DNA of 64,000 bases from Pseudoxanthomonas sp. SE1 (GTDB lineage Bacteria; Pseudomonadota; Gammaproteobacteria; Xanthomonadales; Xanthomonadaceae), in the NCBI RefSeq assembly GCF_029542205.1, contig NZ_CP113783.1, positions 2,533,001 through 2,597,000 of the forward strand, read 5' to 3'. The notes beneath the pieces are model-generated. The model saw nothing but the letters and a program-made list of their open reading frames with translations, was not told the DNA's origin and did not search any database. The position numbers and the translations under genes were made by a program. Positions 27,885 to 34,804 of this stretch are shown here, one piece after another. Positions within the stretch are counted from its first letter, which is position 1; each line of letters begins with the position of its first letter.

Positions 27885-28322
27885 ATGGAACTAATCGCGA
27901 TCGTCAAAGAGGCGTGGGGCTGGACTGGCCTGGAGCCTAGCCAAATCGTCGGAGATAACGATTTTGGCAACTTGATGGTCAAAGATCAGAGCGGACGCTA
28001 CTGGCGTCTTTGCCCAGAGGATCTCTACTGCAAGGTCGTTGCGCAGTCGAGAGAGGAACTTGATCGACTTTCCCAAGACCAAGAGTTCCTGCGGGACTGG
28101 TATATGAGCGAGTTGGTTCAACAAGCCCGTGAGCGCCTCGGTCCGCTCGGCCCTGGCTTCAAGTACTGCCTCAAAATCCCGGGCGCACTTGGCGGAGAGT
28201 ATAGTGGTGATAACCTCGCCGTCATCTCACTGAGCGGGCTCATCTCCGCTTCCGGCGACGTTGCTCAACAGATTGAAGGCCTACCAGATGGCGCACAAGT
28301 CAAGCTCAGTATCGTCGACTAG
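27885..28322 (+). CDS. Cassette 26: Tdi1-type (DUF1851) immunity-like protein
   Basis: 145 residues, ATG 27885, 5 nt after the AGG of attC25. The N-terminal GAD-like half (FGNLMVKDQSGRYWRLCPEDL) is followed by the DUF1851 domain (GPGFKYCLKIPGALGGEY-SGDNLAVISLSGLISASGDVAQQI), the architecture of T6SS immunity protein Tdi1 relatives. No effector gene is adjacent, so an orphan immunity role is inferred from family only. Confidence 0.8.
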   Translation: MELIAIVKEAWGWTGLEPSQIVGDNDFGNLMVKDQSGRYWRLCPEDLYCKVVAQSREELDRLSQDQEFLRDWYMSELVQQARERLGPLGPGFKYCLKIPGALGGEYSGDNLAVISLSGLISASGDVAQQIEGLPDGAQVKLSIVD

Positions 28323-28325
28323 CGC

Positions 28326-28385
28326 GCCTAACAATTCATTCAAGCCGACGCCGCTTCGCGGCGCGGCTTAACTCAAGCGTTAGGC
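28326..28385 (+). repeat. attC26 (60 bp, GCCGC arm variant)
   Basis: GCCTAAC at 28326 to GTTAGGC ending 28385. Confidence 0.95.
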
Positions 28386-28401
28386 CTGCTTTGGAGCACT
28401 C

Positions 28402-28740
28402 ATGCCGCTGACAGTTCTCCTTCATTGCCCAGACCTTGATCAGACTCGCCAGTACTACCAGTCAGTGCTCGGCTTCAACGTCCGAGGCACTGCAGAGGAT
28501 TCGCTTACTGTTGAGCAATCCGGAAGCGCACTGATCTTTACATCAAGCCACCCATGGGGCGACTCGCCAGGCTTCTCTGGCACCATCTACTTCACAGTTC
28601 CGGACGTGGACAGTTATTTTGCTTCGGTCAAGGACAGGGCGTCCGTTCTTTGGCCCATCCAAGACATGCCGTATGGCTCCAGAGAGTTTGGCGTTAGGGA
28701 CTGCAATGGCTACCACTTGGCATTCCAGCAGCAGGCCTAA
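28402..28740 (+). CDS. Cassette 27: VOC (glyoxalase/bleomycin resistance) family protein
   Basis: 112 residues, ATG 28402 with TTGGAG at 28391-28396, stop in R'' of attC27. VLLHCPDLDQTRQYYQSVLGF at the start and GSREFGVRDCNGYHLAFQQ at the end are the two halves of a vicinal-oxygen-chelate domain. Candidate metal ligands are His8, Glu near 94 and the terminal YHLAF segment. Such domains catalyse varied reactions or bind antibiotics; the substrate cannot be told. Confidence 0.88.
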   Translation: MPLTVLLHCPDLDQTRQYYQSVLGFNVRGTAEDSLTVEQSGSALIFTSSHPWGDSPGFSGTIYFTVPDVDSYFASVKDRASVLWPIQDMPYGSREFGVRDCNGYHLAFQQQA

Positions 28741-28794
28741 CAATTCATTCAAGCCGACGCCGCTTCGCGGCGCGGCTTAATTCAGGCGTTAGGC
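28735..28794 (+). repeat. attC27 (60 bp, GCCGC arm variant)
   Basis: GCCTAAC at 28735 to GTTAGGC ending 28794; holds the stop of cassette 27. Confidence 0.95.
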
Positions 28795-28799
28795 GGGCT

Positions 28800-29090
28800 A
28801 TGACAGACAGTCTTGGACCAGAGCAGAAAGCATTGCACCAGGCCGTTGGCGAGGTGCTGCACTATATTTGGGATCCAATTGGGGTAGCAGGCGTGCCGCA
28901 AGCCCGTGATGAGTACGATGGCTACGTCGATCACGTCTGCAGTCTGTTATGGCGCGGTGCAAGCAACGCTCAACTTGCTCAGCATCTTGTGCAGATAGCT
29001 GATGAGCATATGGGCCTCACTGGCACAGAGAGTCGCGCTGCCTTGGCCGCCGGCAAACTACTGGAGTGGCGAGATGCGGTTACACGCTAG
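28800..29090 (+). CDS. Cassette 28: conserved hypothetical protein
   Basis: 96 residues, ATG 28800, 6 nt after the AGG of attC27. EVLHYIWDPIGVAGVPQARDEYDGYV near residues 18-43 is a pattern seen in many small hypothetical proteins across bacteria, without known function. TAG stop just before attC28; cassette ends pair for 13 nt. Confidence 0.78.
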   Translation: MTDSLGPEQKALHQAVGEVLHYIWDPIGVAGVPQARDEYDGYVDHVCSLLWRGASNAQLAQHLVQIADEHMGLTGTESRAALAAGKLLEWRDAVTR

Positions 29091-29093
29091 CCC

Positions 29094-29153
29094 GCCTAAC
29101 AATTCATTCAAGCCGAACCCGCTTCGCGGGTCGGCTTAATTCCGGTGTTAGGC
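29094..29153 (+). repeat. attC28 (60 bp)
   Basis: GCCTAAC at 29094 to GTTAGGC ending 29153. Confidence 0.95.
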
Positions 29154-29156
29154 CGC

Positions 29157-29522
29157 ATGTTCAAGTTCATATCCATCTTGATCTACGTTGGTAGCATTCT
29201 CGCTGTGCTTGTCACGGGCGGTCTTGTTTCGTCCGTCCTCGCGCTCTATCCACCCACGCACCTGGCTTCGTTCGGGCCGGTCGTCCCGGCCATATCTAAA
29301 ATTCACGCCGCTTGGTTGCCCGCGGTGCAGTCGGCTACCTGGGCAATTGCTGCGGTCTCTGCAGTCATCGGACTGCTTGTGTGGCGCTCTCGGCAGCCTG
29401 CAGACGGCAAGCTCAAGGCTGCAGTGGTTATTGGCGCCATCAACTACTTTTTGGCCATGTTCTTCACCACTACGCTTCTGGTGGCCTACTTCTACCTTCC
29501 CAAGGTCGCCAATGCGGCCTAA
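29157..29522 (+). CDS. Cassette 29: membrane protein
   Basis: 121 residues, ATG 29157, 4 nt after the AGG of attC28; stop in R'' of attC29. Helices near 5-30, 59-78 and 88-115. No family recognised. Confidence 0.74.
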   Translation: MFKFISILIYVGSILAVLVTGGLVSSVLALYPPTHLASFGPVVPAISKIHAAWLPAVQSATWAIAAVSAVIGLLVWRSRQPADGKLKAAVVIGAINYFLAMFFTTTLLVAYFYLPKVANAA

Positions 29523-29576
29523 CAATTCATTCAAGCCGAACCCGCTTCGCGGGTCGGCTTAATTCAGGTGTTAGGC
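29517..29576 (+). repeat. attC29 (60 bp)
   Basis: GCCTAAC at 29517 to GTTAGGC ending 29576. Confidence 0.95.
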
Positions 29577-29897
29577 CTTAAGCGGCACGGCCTCTCCCTC
29601 TCAAGCAGCGCCCGCATCTCTCGCGCTGCGCCGCATCACTGCAGTTCGCGCTGGCCCCGCCCAACCATCACGCACATCGCGGCCGCGGCTGCCGGCTCGG
29701 ATGCGTCGACAACCGACTATCCTGGGCGGCGTATCGTTGGCTTCCGGTGCGCCTTGCCTCGAGGCCACGACCACCGCGCACTTGCAGGCACGCGGCCCGT
29801 GGCTTAGCGTTGGCCTAACCAATCATTCAAGCAGACCGCCGCATCGACACCTGGCGAAAGCCATGCTTCCGGGGCGGCGGCTGCTTAATTCAAGGCG
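29571..29897 (+). repeat. Cassette 30: non-coding, first of a diverged 327-bp pair
   Basis: Same length as cassette 31 and alignable throughout, but with many substitutions in the body; the last ~130 bp, including the 91-bp attC, are almost identical. No plausible ORF. Conserved blocks include CGCATNTCTCGCGCTGCGC and GGCACGCGGCCCGTGGC. Confidence 0.8.
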
Positions 29898-29903
29898 TTA
29901 GGC
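29813..29903 (+). repeat. attC30 (91 bp)
   Basis: GCCTAAC at 29813 to GTTAGGC ending 29903; arms CAAGCAGACCGCCGC/GGCGGCGGCTGCTT with a ~30 bp cap, a different family from the 60-bp sites. Confidence 0.9.
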
Positions 29904-30224
29904 CTTCAACAGCGCGGGTTCTTCCGTTCAAGCAGCGGCCCGCATTTCTCGCGCTGCGCGACATCACCGCAGCGCGCGTTGGCCCCGCCTCACCATCACG
30001 CATATCACGGCCGCGGCTGCCGGATCGATCCGGCGACAACCCTCGGTCCAAGGCGGCCAATCGTGGGCGTCCGAGACGACTTGTGTCGGGGCCACGGCCT
30101 CCTTGCGCTTGCAGGCACGCGGCCCGTGGCTTAGCGTTGGCCTAACCAATCATTCAAGCAGACCGCCGCATCGACACCTGGCGAAAGCCATGCTTCCGGG
30201 GCGGCGGCTGCTTAACTCAAGGCG
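29898..30224 (+). repeat. Cassette 31: non-coding, second of a diverged 327-bp pair
   Basis: Diverged sister of cassette 30, equal in length. No ORF with a start and ribosome site is visible on either strand. Confidence 0.8.
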
Positions 30225-30230
30225 TTAGGC
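30140..30230 (+). repeat. attC31 (91 bp)
   Basis: GCCTAAC at 30140 to GTTAGGC ending 30230; almost identical to attC30 (TTAACTC versus TTAATTC). Confidence 0.9.
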
Positions 30231-30245
30231 CCCTACGAGACAATC

Positions 30246-30554
30246 ATGGACGCCAAGCAATTCGTAGCAAACTGGAAGGCCGAGAAAGATCACTTTCTTC
30301 AGTACGTAAACGAGCCAGGCAGCCTCGCAGCCAAGCAACTGTCCGCCTTGCATCTATCTGAGTTTCAAGCTCGCCAGTTCCCTCAATTGCTGGACACCAT
30401 CTTGACTGATGTGATGTACACGCTCTTGCTAGGGTTGGATGGGTGCGCCAGCATTGGCGGAGATCAGCAGGCCTACAGCATCAGGGACGAGGACGGAAAC
30501 GTTATTTCGGACATTGAGACTGAGGCCTACGAGCAGTTTCATGCCGGGGCCTAA
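30246..30554 (+). CDS. Cassette 32: hypothetical protein
   Basis: 102 residues, ATG 30246, stop in R'' of attC32. Helical N-terminal half and a distinctive LTDVMYTLLLGLDGCASIGGDQQAYSIRDEDGN segment known to me only from hypothetical proteins. Probably cytoplasmic. Confidence 0.75.
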   Translation: MDAKQFVANWKAEKDHFLQYVNEPGSLAAKQLSALHLSEFQARQFPQLLDTILTDVMYTLLLGLDGCASIGGDQQAYSIRDEDGNVISDIETEAYEQFHAGA

Positions 30555-30608
30555 CAATTCATTCAAGCCGAACCCGCTTCGCGGGTCGGCTTAATTCGGG
30601 TGTTAGGC
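30549..30608 (+). repeat. attC32 (60 bp)
   Basis: GCCTAAC at 30549 to GTTAGGC ending 30608; TTCGGGT before R' instead of TTCAGGT. Confidence 0.95.
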
Positions 30609-30611
30609 GTC

Positions 30612-30899
30612 ATGCCAAAGACCTTCGTGATCGAAGATGAGAGCCACGCCGAGCATGTCGGAGAGTTTTCTACGCTTCAATTGGCCTGGGCGGAGTTGCG
30701 GCGGCTGTCTGAAGTTCCTTGGGATGCGCAGCCCAACGCCGCCCCCTGTCAAAGCTGGCGCACTTGCGGCCGCGATTACCAGATCATTGAGTACGACACT
30801 TCGTCTGTGCCATGGGCATTGGTCGAACGCTATGCGGGGTTACAGGTAAGCGCCAAGGGTGTTGCTTGGGGGCCGGATGCACCTCACCATGTCGCCTAA
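30612..30899 (+). CDS. Cassette 33: hypothetical protein
   Basis: 95 residues, ATG 30612, 4 nt after the AGG of attC32; stop in R'' of attC33. Pattern FSTLQLAWAELRRLSEVPWDAQPNAAPC-SWRTCGRDYQIIEYD is shared with scattered hypothetical proteins; function unknown. Confidence 0.77.
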   Translation: MPKTFVIEDESHAEHVGEFSTLQLAWAELRRLSEVPWDAQPNAAPCQSWRTCGRDYQIIEYDTSSVPWALVERYAGLQVSAKGVAWGPDAPHHVA

Positions 30900-30953
30900 C
30901 AATTCATTCAAGCCGAACCCGCTTCGCGGGTCGGCTTAATTCTGGCGTTAGCG
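30894..30953 (+). repeat. attC33 (60 bp)
   Basis: GCCTAAC at 30894 to GTTAGCG ending 30953. Confidence 0.95.
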
Positions 30954-30957
30954 CTCT

Positions 30958-31389
30958 ATGGCTGCATGGATTCGCACTGGCTTTAGCATTGCCCTAGGCG
31001 TTTCAATCTGGGGGGCCGTTTCGTGGGCACTTAAGCAACCTGCCACCACAGTCTCCGTCTCTACAGAGCTCTGGATTAACTTCAGCAAACTTGTCGGTTC
31101 CAACTTGCAATGGATGTTTCTCCACCTTGCTCCGTGGCTCATCGTTGGGATCACGGCCGCTCATCGTCCTGTTCTCTCCGGCACTGCAGCAGCCTTCATT
31201 ACTAGCCTGATTGATAGCTACGTTCGTTCCGGTTGGGTTCCTTCGGAGTACTACTCAACCCATGAAATTTCTTCCTTGGGGCTAGCGCTTGTCTTTAGCT
31301 GTTATGGTGCAGCTGGGGCTGCTTTAGGAGTGGTCCTAGAGCGCGCTAACAATTCATTCAAGCCGAACCCGCTTCGCGGGTCGGCTTAA
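30958..31389 (+). CDS. Cassette 34: membrane protein with attC-encoded tail
   Basis: 143 residues, ATG 30958. Four hydrophobic segments (about 7-24, 50-68, 72-88, 107-127). The frame crosses R'' and stops inside attC34, adding NNSFKPNPLRGSA. Its R' is GTTAGCG, so the attC gives no AGG and no other ribosome site is visible. Confidence 0.72.
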   Translation: MAAWIRTGFSIALGVSIWGAVSWALKQPATTVSVSTELWINFSKLVGSNLQWMFLHLAPWLIVGITAAHRPVLSGTAAAFITSLIDSYVRSGWVPSEYYSTHEISSLGLALVFSCYGAAGAALGVVLERANNSFKPNPLRGSA

Positions 31390-31403
31390 TTCAGGCGTTA
31401 TAC
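31344..31403 (+). repeat. attC34 (60 bp)
   Basis: CGCTAAC at 31344 to GTTATAC ending 31403; encodes the tail of cassette 34. Confidence 0.95.
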
Positions 31404-31762
31404 GTGGGTGGGTGTGTTGGTGTTGTCGGCTTCGGTTGCCAGTCGATCGTGCGGCAGCCGCGGCTTCGGTGCTGATCGATTGTTGATACAAGGCAACAGG
31501 CGCGTCCTTCTGGCTTCGCTTCACTCGGCTTCGGGTACATCGCTCTCGCGCCGCACGGCTTCCGGATGACCTTCCGGCTTGCGGACCGGCGTCGCGGTCG
31601 GCTTCGGTCTTTACGGGCCCCACCCTGCTACGGGCTGACGGCGAGTGATTTCCTGCTCCCGGATGTTCCGACCCCGTTGCAGGCCGCGGGCTTCGGGCTT
31701 ACCTTGGCGCATAACAGTTCATTCAAGCCGAACCCGCTTCGCGGTTCGGCTTAATTCAGGTG
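31398..31762 (+). repeat. Cassette 35: non-coding repeated cassette, copy 3 of 3 (365 bp)
   Basis: By eye identical to cassette 6, 11.8 kb away, over the full 365 bp including its variant attC arm. The two are separated by 28 unrelated cassettes, so the copy moved as a unit. Confidence 0.87.
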
Positions 31763-31768
31763 TTAGGC
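31709..31768 (+). repeat. attC35 (60 bp, GGTTCGG variant)
   Basis: GCATAAC at 31709 to GTTAGGC ending 31768; same CGCGGTTCGG arm as attC6. Confidence 0.95.
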
Positions 31769-31786
31769 CCCGCAGCAGGGTTCAAG

Positions 31787-32131
31787 ATGGCCACGCAGTC
31801 CTTGACAGCATCAGATAGCCGGCTATTCGTAGTAGTCGCAACGACGTCGTTGCTTCTCTTTGTTCTTTCTTACGTCGCCCTTTGTCTAGTCGTGCTGCAC
31901 AAGCCCGACTGGCTACCTACCGGTTCAATCTTGAGTGCCTCGCTTATTGGTCCACCTTATTGGCTCGTTTGGGGGCCCGGGGCACACACCATGTTCTGGG
32001 GCTCCACTCTCGTGGTTGCGGTCGTCGCAGCTATTGGCGCGTGTTCGCGCGTGCTTGTGCTGCCTTGTGCCGGGCTTTGCTTTCTCGTGTGGCTTAGTTC
32101 AGGATTTCTTGCAGTGGCCATGTCTGTCTAG
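31787..32131 (+). CDS. Cassette 36: membrane protein
   Basis: 114 residues, ATG 31787, AGGG at 31777-31780 upstream. Helices near 15-38, 48-64 and 74-105 with a small hydrophobic end. No family recognised. TAG stop ~10 nt before attC36; cassette ends pair for 12 nt. Confidence 0.7.
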   Translation: MATQSLTASDSRLFVVVATTSLLLFVLSYVALCLVVLHKPDWLPTGSILSASLIGPPYWLVWGPGAHTMFWGSTLVVAVVAAIGACSRVLVLPCAGLCFLVWLSSGFLAVAMSV

Positions 32132-32140
32132 ATGGGCGGG

Positions 32141-32200
32141 GCCTAACAATTCATTCAAGCCGAACCCGCTTCGCGGGTCGGCTTAATTCTGGTGTTAGGT
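32141..32200 (+). repeat. attC36 (60 bp)
   Basis: GCCTAAC at 32141 to GTTAGGT ending 32200. Confidence 0.95.
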
Positions 32201-32225
32201 GCCAATCCAACACCACAGGGGATTT

Positions 32226-32681
32226 ATGCGATTCATTACAGCTGCTGCACTGCTACTTATGCCAATGCTCGCTAATGCGCAGCAACAATTGACGCCTCCT
32301 TCCACTCCGCAGCAGGTTCCTCGTTACTGCCAGGAGCGAGAGGGTCAACCGATTGCATTGCTAGTCATGGCGCGCGATGACGTTAAGACTCCGCGCAAGC
32401 AATTTATAGACTCAGTCAGCTCAGGCGGACTGGATGTTGCCGGTAAGCAACTAATGATCGAGCGGGTTAACGATGTCTACGACAACCCAGACTTGAACAG
32501 CGACACTCTTTGGGTTTTTCGTGCCAACCGGTGCATCGAGGAGTTCTCCCGCAACGGTTTCGTAAAGTACAAGCCTGAGATGAGTGCGGCACTATTGCAG
32601 TGCCAAGCAGAACACAGCGGCACGATGGGGGCACTCGCGCAGTGCGTGGCAAGCGCGTCGGATGCACAGCTTGCTCAGTAG
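32226..32681 (+). CDS. Cassette 37: exported hypothetical protein
   Basis: 151 residues, ATG 32226 with AGGGGA upstream. Signal peptide MRFITAAALLLMPMLANAQQQ; the mature part has four Cys, conceivably two disulphides, and no family I recognise. TAG stop just before attC37. Confidence 0.74.
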   Translation: MRFITAAALLLMPMLANAQQQLTPPSTPQQVPRYCQEREGQPIALLVMARDDVKTPRKQFIDSVSSGGLDVAGKQLMIERVNDVYDNPDLNSDTLWVFRANRCIEEFSRNGFVKYKPEMSAALLQCQAEHSGTMGALAQCVASASDAQLAQ

Positions 32682-32683
32682 GC

Positions 32684-32798
32684 GCCTAACAATTCATTCA
32701 AGCCGAACCCGCATCAGGTTCGCTAACTTCGGGTCGTTCTGGGTACTATCGGCTTCGGTGCCGATCCATTGCGGGTCGGCTTAATTCAGGCGTTAGCC
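32684..32798 (+). repeat. attC37 (long, 115 bp)
   Basis: GCCTAAC at 32684 to GTTAGCC ending 32798; same long TTCG-hairpin cap as attC4 with a few substitutions. Confidence 0.9.
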
Positions 32799-32802
32799 CC
32801 CT

Positions 32803-33261
32803 ATGAAGGCACTCGCGGCACTGATGATGATCTTTGCTCAACTGATGCCAGCGCATGCCGGCGTCAGTTCCGTTGCTTCCCCCGAAGAGGGCCTGACATT
32901 GGGTGGGATTGCGATTGGTCAAAGCCAGGCCTCTGTTATTGCGTTGCTAGGTAATCCCAAGAAACGCACTGAAGAGTCGGACTTCTTTCTGCCCATAACC
33001 TTGTCCTACCCGGGCTTGGTCGTTTCTCTCGATGAGCAAGGTGTCGGCAGCGTTCACAGCTCCAGTGAAAAATTCTGCACTCTTGCAAGAGTCTGTCCTG
33101 GCATGACATATGCGCAGGTTACGGAGGCGTACGGCCACGCAGATGCCTACGAGCGCGACGGGCACGTATTCAGGGACTATCTCTGGGACGATGGCTGCTG
33201 GCTTCGGATCAGCTTTCAAGCCAATGTGGCAACCACTGTAGAGACCATATGCTCACCGTGA
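32803..33261 (+). CDS. Cassette 38: exported protein, BamE/SmpA-like repeats possible
   Basis: 152 residues, ATG 32803. Signal peptide MKALAALMMIFAQLMPAHAG. Two stretches, IAIGQSQASVIALLGNPKK (~36-54) and VCPGMTYAQVTEAYGHAD (~99-116), look like the G-x-s-x2-V-x4-G-x-P unit of BamE/SmpA-like folds. That reading is tentative. TGA stop just before attC38. Confidence 0.72.
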   Translation: MKALAALMMIFAQLMPAHAGVSSVASPEEGLTLGGIAIGQSQASVIALLGNPKKRTEESDFFLPITLSYPGLVVSLDEQGVGSVHSSSEKFCTLARVCPGMTYAQVTEAYGHADAYERDGHVFRDYLWDDGCWLRISFQANVATTVETICSP

Positions 33262-33265
33262 CGGG

Positions 33266-33325
33266 GCCTAACAAATCATTCAAGCCGAACCCGCTTCGCG
33301 GGTCGGCTTAATTCAGGCGTTAGGG
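33266..33325 (+). repeat. attC38 (60 bp)
   Basis: GCCTAAC at 33266 to GTTAGGG ending 33325. Confidence 0.95.
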
Positions 33326-33332
33326 CCCAAGA

Positions 33333-33674
33333 ATGGAGATCTTTTTCGCTCTTTTAGCAGGGTTTATTCTTCCTCTTATCATTCCGTTTTTTTTTGACAG
33401 ATCCCGAGCGGAGCGCGAGCGACTTGCGGGTATGATCTCCGGTGTGTATGTGGCCTTACTCGGACTGTCCGGCGCAGCGTGGGTAGCGTACAGAGCCCTT
33501 GCTCATGGGGTCGTTGGCATTGGTCGCCGCGGCAACTATGCGTCGTTCATGTTCTCTGACCAACCCGTTGCTGCGACGCTAGCACTTCTAGTCACACTCC
33601 TATGCGCTGTGGTTTTCGCGGCTCTCGGCTGGGCGTGGTTCAAGGGCTCTCGGGATCGCACGCTTGGGCCCTAA
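33333..33674 (+). CDS. Cassette 39: membrane protein
   Basis: 113 residues, ATG 33333, stop in R'' of attC39. Helices near 2-21, 33-55 and 80-102, with a basic patch RSRAERERL after the first. No family recognised. Cassette ends are complementary for 13 nt (GTTAGGGCCCAAG). Confidence 0.74.
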   Translation: MEIFFALLAGFILPLIIPFFFDRSRAERERLAGMISGVYVALLGLSGAAWVAYRALAHGVVGIGRRGNYASFMFSDQPVAATLALLVTLLCAVVFAALGWAWFKGSRDRTLGP

Positions 33675-33728
33675 CAAGTCATTCAAGCCGAACCCGCTTC
33701 GCGGGTCGGCTTAGCTCAGGCGTTAGGC
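33669..33728 (+). repeat. attC39 (60 bp)
   Basis: CCCTAAC at 33669 to GTTAGGC ending 33728; GCTTAGCTC in place of GCTTAATTC. Confidence 0.95.
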
Positions 33729-33739
33729 TGGAGAAAAAC

Positions 33740-34249
33740 ATGCGTCGCATCCTGCTAACCGTCTTTTCTCTTCTGCCAGCTATTGCACTGGCGGGCTTCC
33801 CATTTGAGGCTACGCTGGAAGAGATGGCCACGAGCGCAGACCACATCCTAGTCGGCCGCGTGACGGGAGTGGACATGGTCAGCGGCTCCGGCAGGCAGAT
33901 CCGCCACCCGGAGGCACGAACCGGCCCCGGGCTCAACAATCAGATCAGGCTGCGCATCACTGTTGACGAGGTTGTTGCCACAAATGCCCAGAAGGTCCCG
34001 GCGGTCCTCCACGTACCACTGGCCTCTCACCTCCACTACAGCCTTGGCCAAATCCAGACTGCCCACGCCCAAGAGTCCGAGAAGCGGCTGATCCTTCTGA
34101 AGGGGCCAGCTTTCCAGGGCATCAAGCCTGGGGTCTTTATGCGGCCACTCCAGGACAAGGAAGAGGTGCTTCGCCTTCGTGGCTCCCGGGCACCGCAACT
34201 CCAGCCTAACAATTCATTCAAGCCGACCCCGCTTCGCGGGTCGGCTTAA
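33740..34249 (+). CDS. Cassette 40: exported hypothetical protein with attC tail
   Basis: 169 residues, ATG 33740 with a GGAGAAAAAC ribosome site. Signal peptide MRRILLTVFSLLPAIALAG; the mature part (MATSADHILVGRVTGVDM, LRITVDEVVA, LGQIQTAHA) looks beta-rich. The frame crosses R'' and ends inside attC40 with NNSFKPTPLRGSA. The longer frame from 33602 crosses attC39 and is not real. Confidence 0.74.
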   Translation: MRRILLTVFSLLPAIALAGFPFEATLEEMATSADHILVGRVTGVDMVSGSGRQIRHPEARTGPGLNNQIRLRITVDEVVATNAQKVPAVLHVPLASHLHYSLGQIQTAHAQESEKRLILLKGPAFQGIKPGVFMRPLQDKEEVLRLRGSRAPQLQPNNSFKPTPLRGSA

Positions 34250-34263
34250 TTCAGGTGTTAGCT
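34204..34263 (+). repeat. attC40 (60 bp)
   Basis: GCCTAAC at 34204 to GTTAGCT ending 34263; GACCCCGC arm. Confidence 0.95.
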
Positions 34264-34267
34264 ATCA

Positions 34268-34714
34268 ATGATCTATCTGCGAGTTGCGGCTCTTTTCCTC
34301 TGCGTCATTGTGATCGCCGCAGCGCGCGCTCCATCTCGGTCGTTCAATGCTTCCGGAAGTCTATGGTTCGTCGCATTTCTGGTGGCATCGACGGTTGCGC
34401 TGGTTCTGTGGCACAGATTTGACAGAGCTTCATCTAATTACGCTCACAGCAAGAAACTTGCGCTGCTTTATGTATTCTTATCTGCAGTCTTTACGCATGA
34501 CATAGGTGTTCTGTACACCGTCGTGGCCGGATCAAAGATTAGAGAACCAGCTATCGTTGTTAGCACGCGCTCTATGAGACGCTGCCATCTTGTACGCGCG
34601 GTCACCGCCTCGAAGATGAGGATTGATTTTTGCGGCTCGCGGCGGTGGAGAGTAAACAGCGGCGGGACAATTTCATACAGTAAAACTGCATGGGGAGTTT
34701 ATGGCCGTAGCTAA
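34268..34714 (+). CDS. Cassette 41: membrane protein
   Basis: 148 residues, ATG 34268, stop in R'' of attC41. Helices near 3-20, 33-49 and 66-88, followed by a basic soluble tail with RRCHLVRAVTASKMRIDFCGSRR-type composition. No family recognised. Confidence 0.7.
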   Translation: MIYLRVAALFLCVIVIAAARAPSRSFNASGSLWFVAFLVASTVALVLWHRFDRASSNYAHSKKLALLYVFLSAVFTHDIGVLYTVVAGSKIREPAIVVSTRSMRRCHLVRAVTASKMRIDFCGSRRWRVNSGGTISYSKTAWGVYGRS

Positions 34715-34768
34715 CAAGTCATTCAAGCCGAGCTGGCTTCGCGGGTCGGCTTAACTCAGGCGTTAGGC
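34709..34768 (+). repeat. attC41 (60 bp)
   Basis: AGCTAAC at 34709 to GTTAGGC ending 34768; AGCTGGCTTCGC arm imperfectly paired. Confidence 0.93.
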
Positions 34769-34804
34769 AGCAAAGTTAGATAGCGGCAACGTGGAGTGAA
34801 AACC

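Noticed and set aside
33602-33739. Long frame joining cassettes 39 and 40 through attC39
   Set aside because: It uses the stop-free attC frame by chance; cassette 40 has its own GGAGAA site and signal peptide start at 33740.
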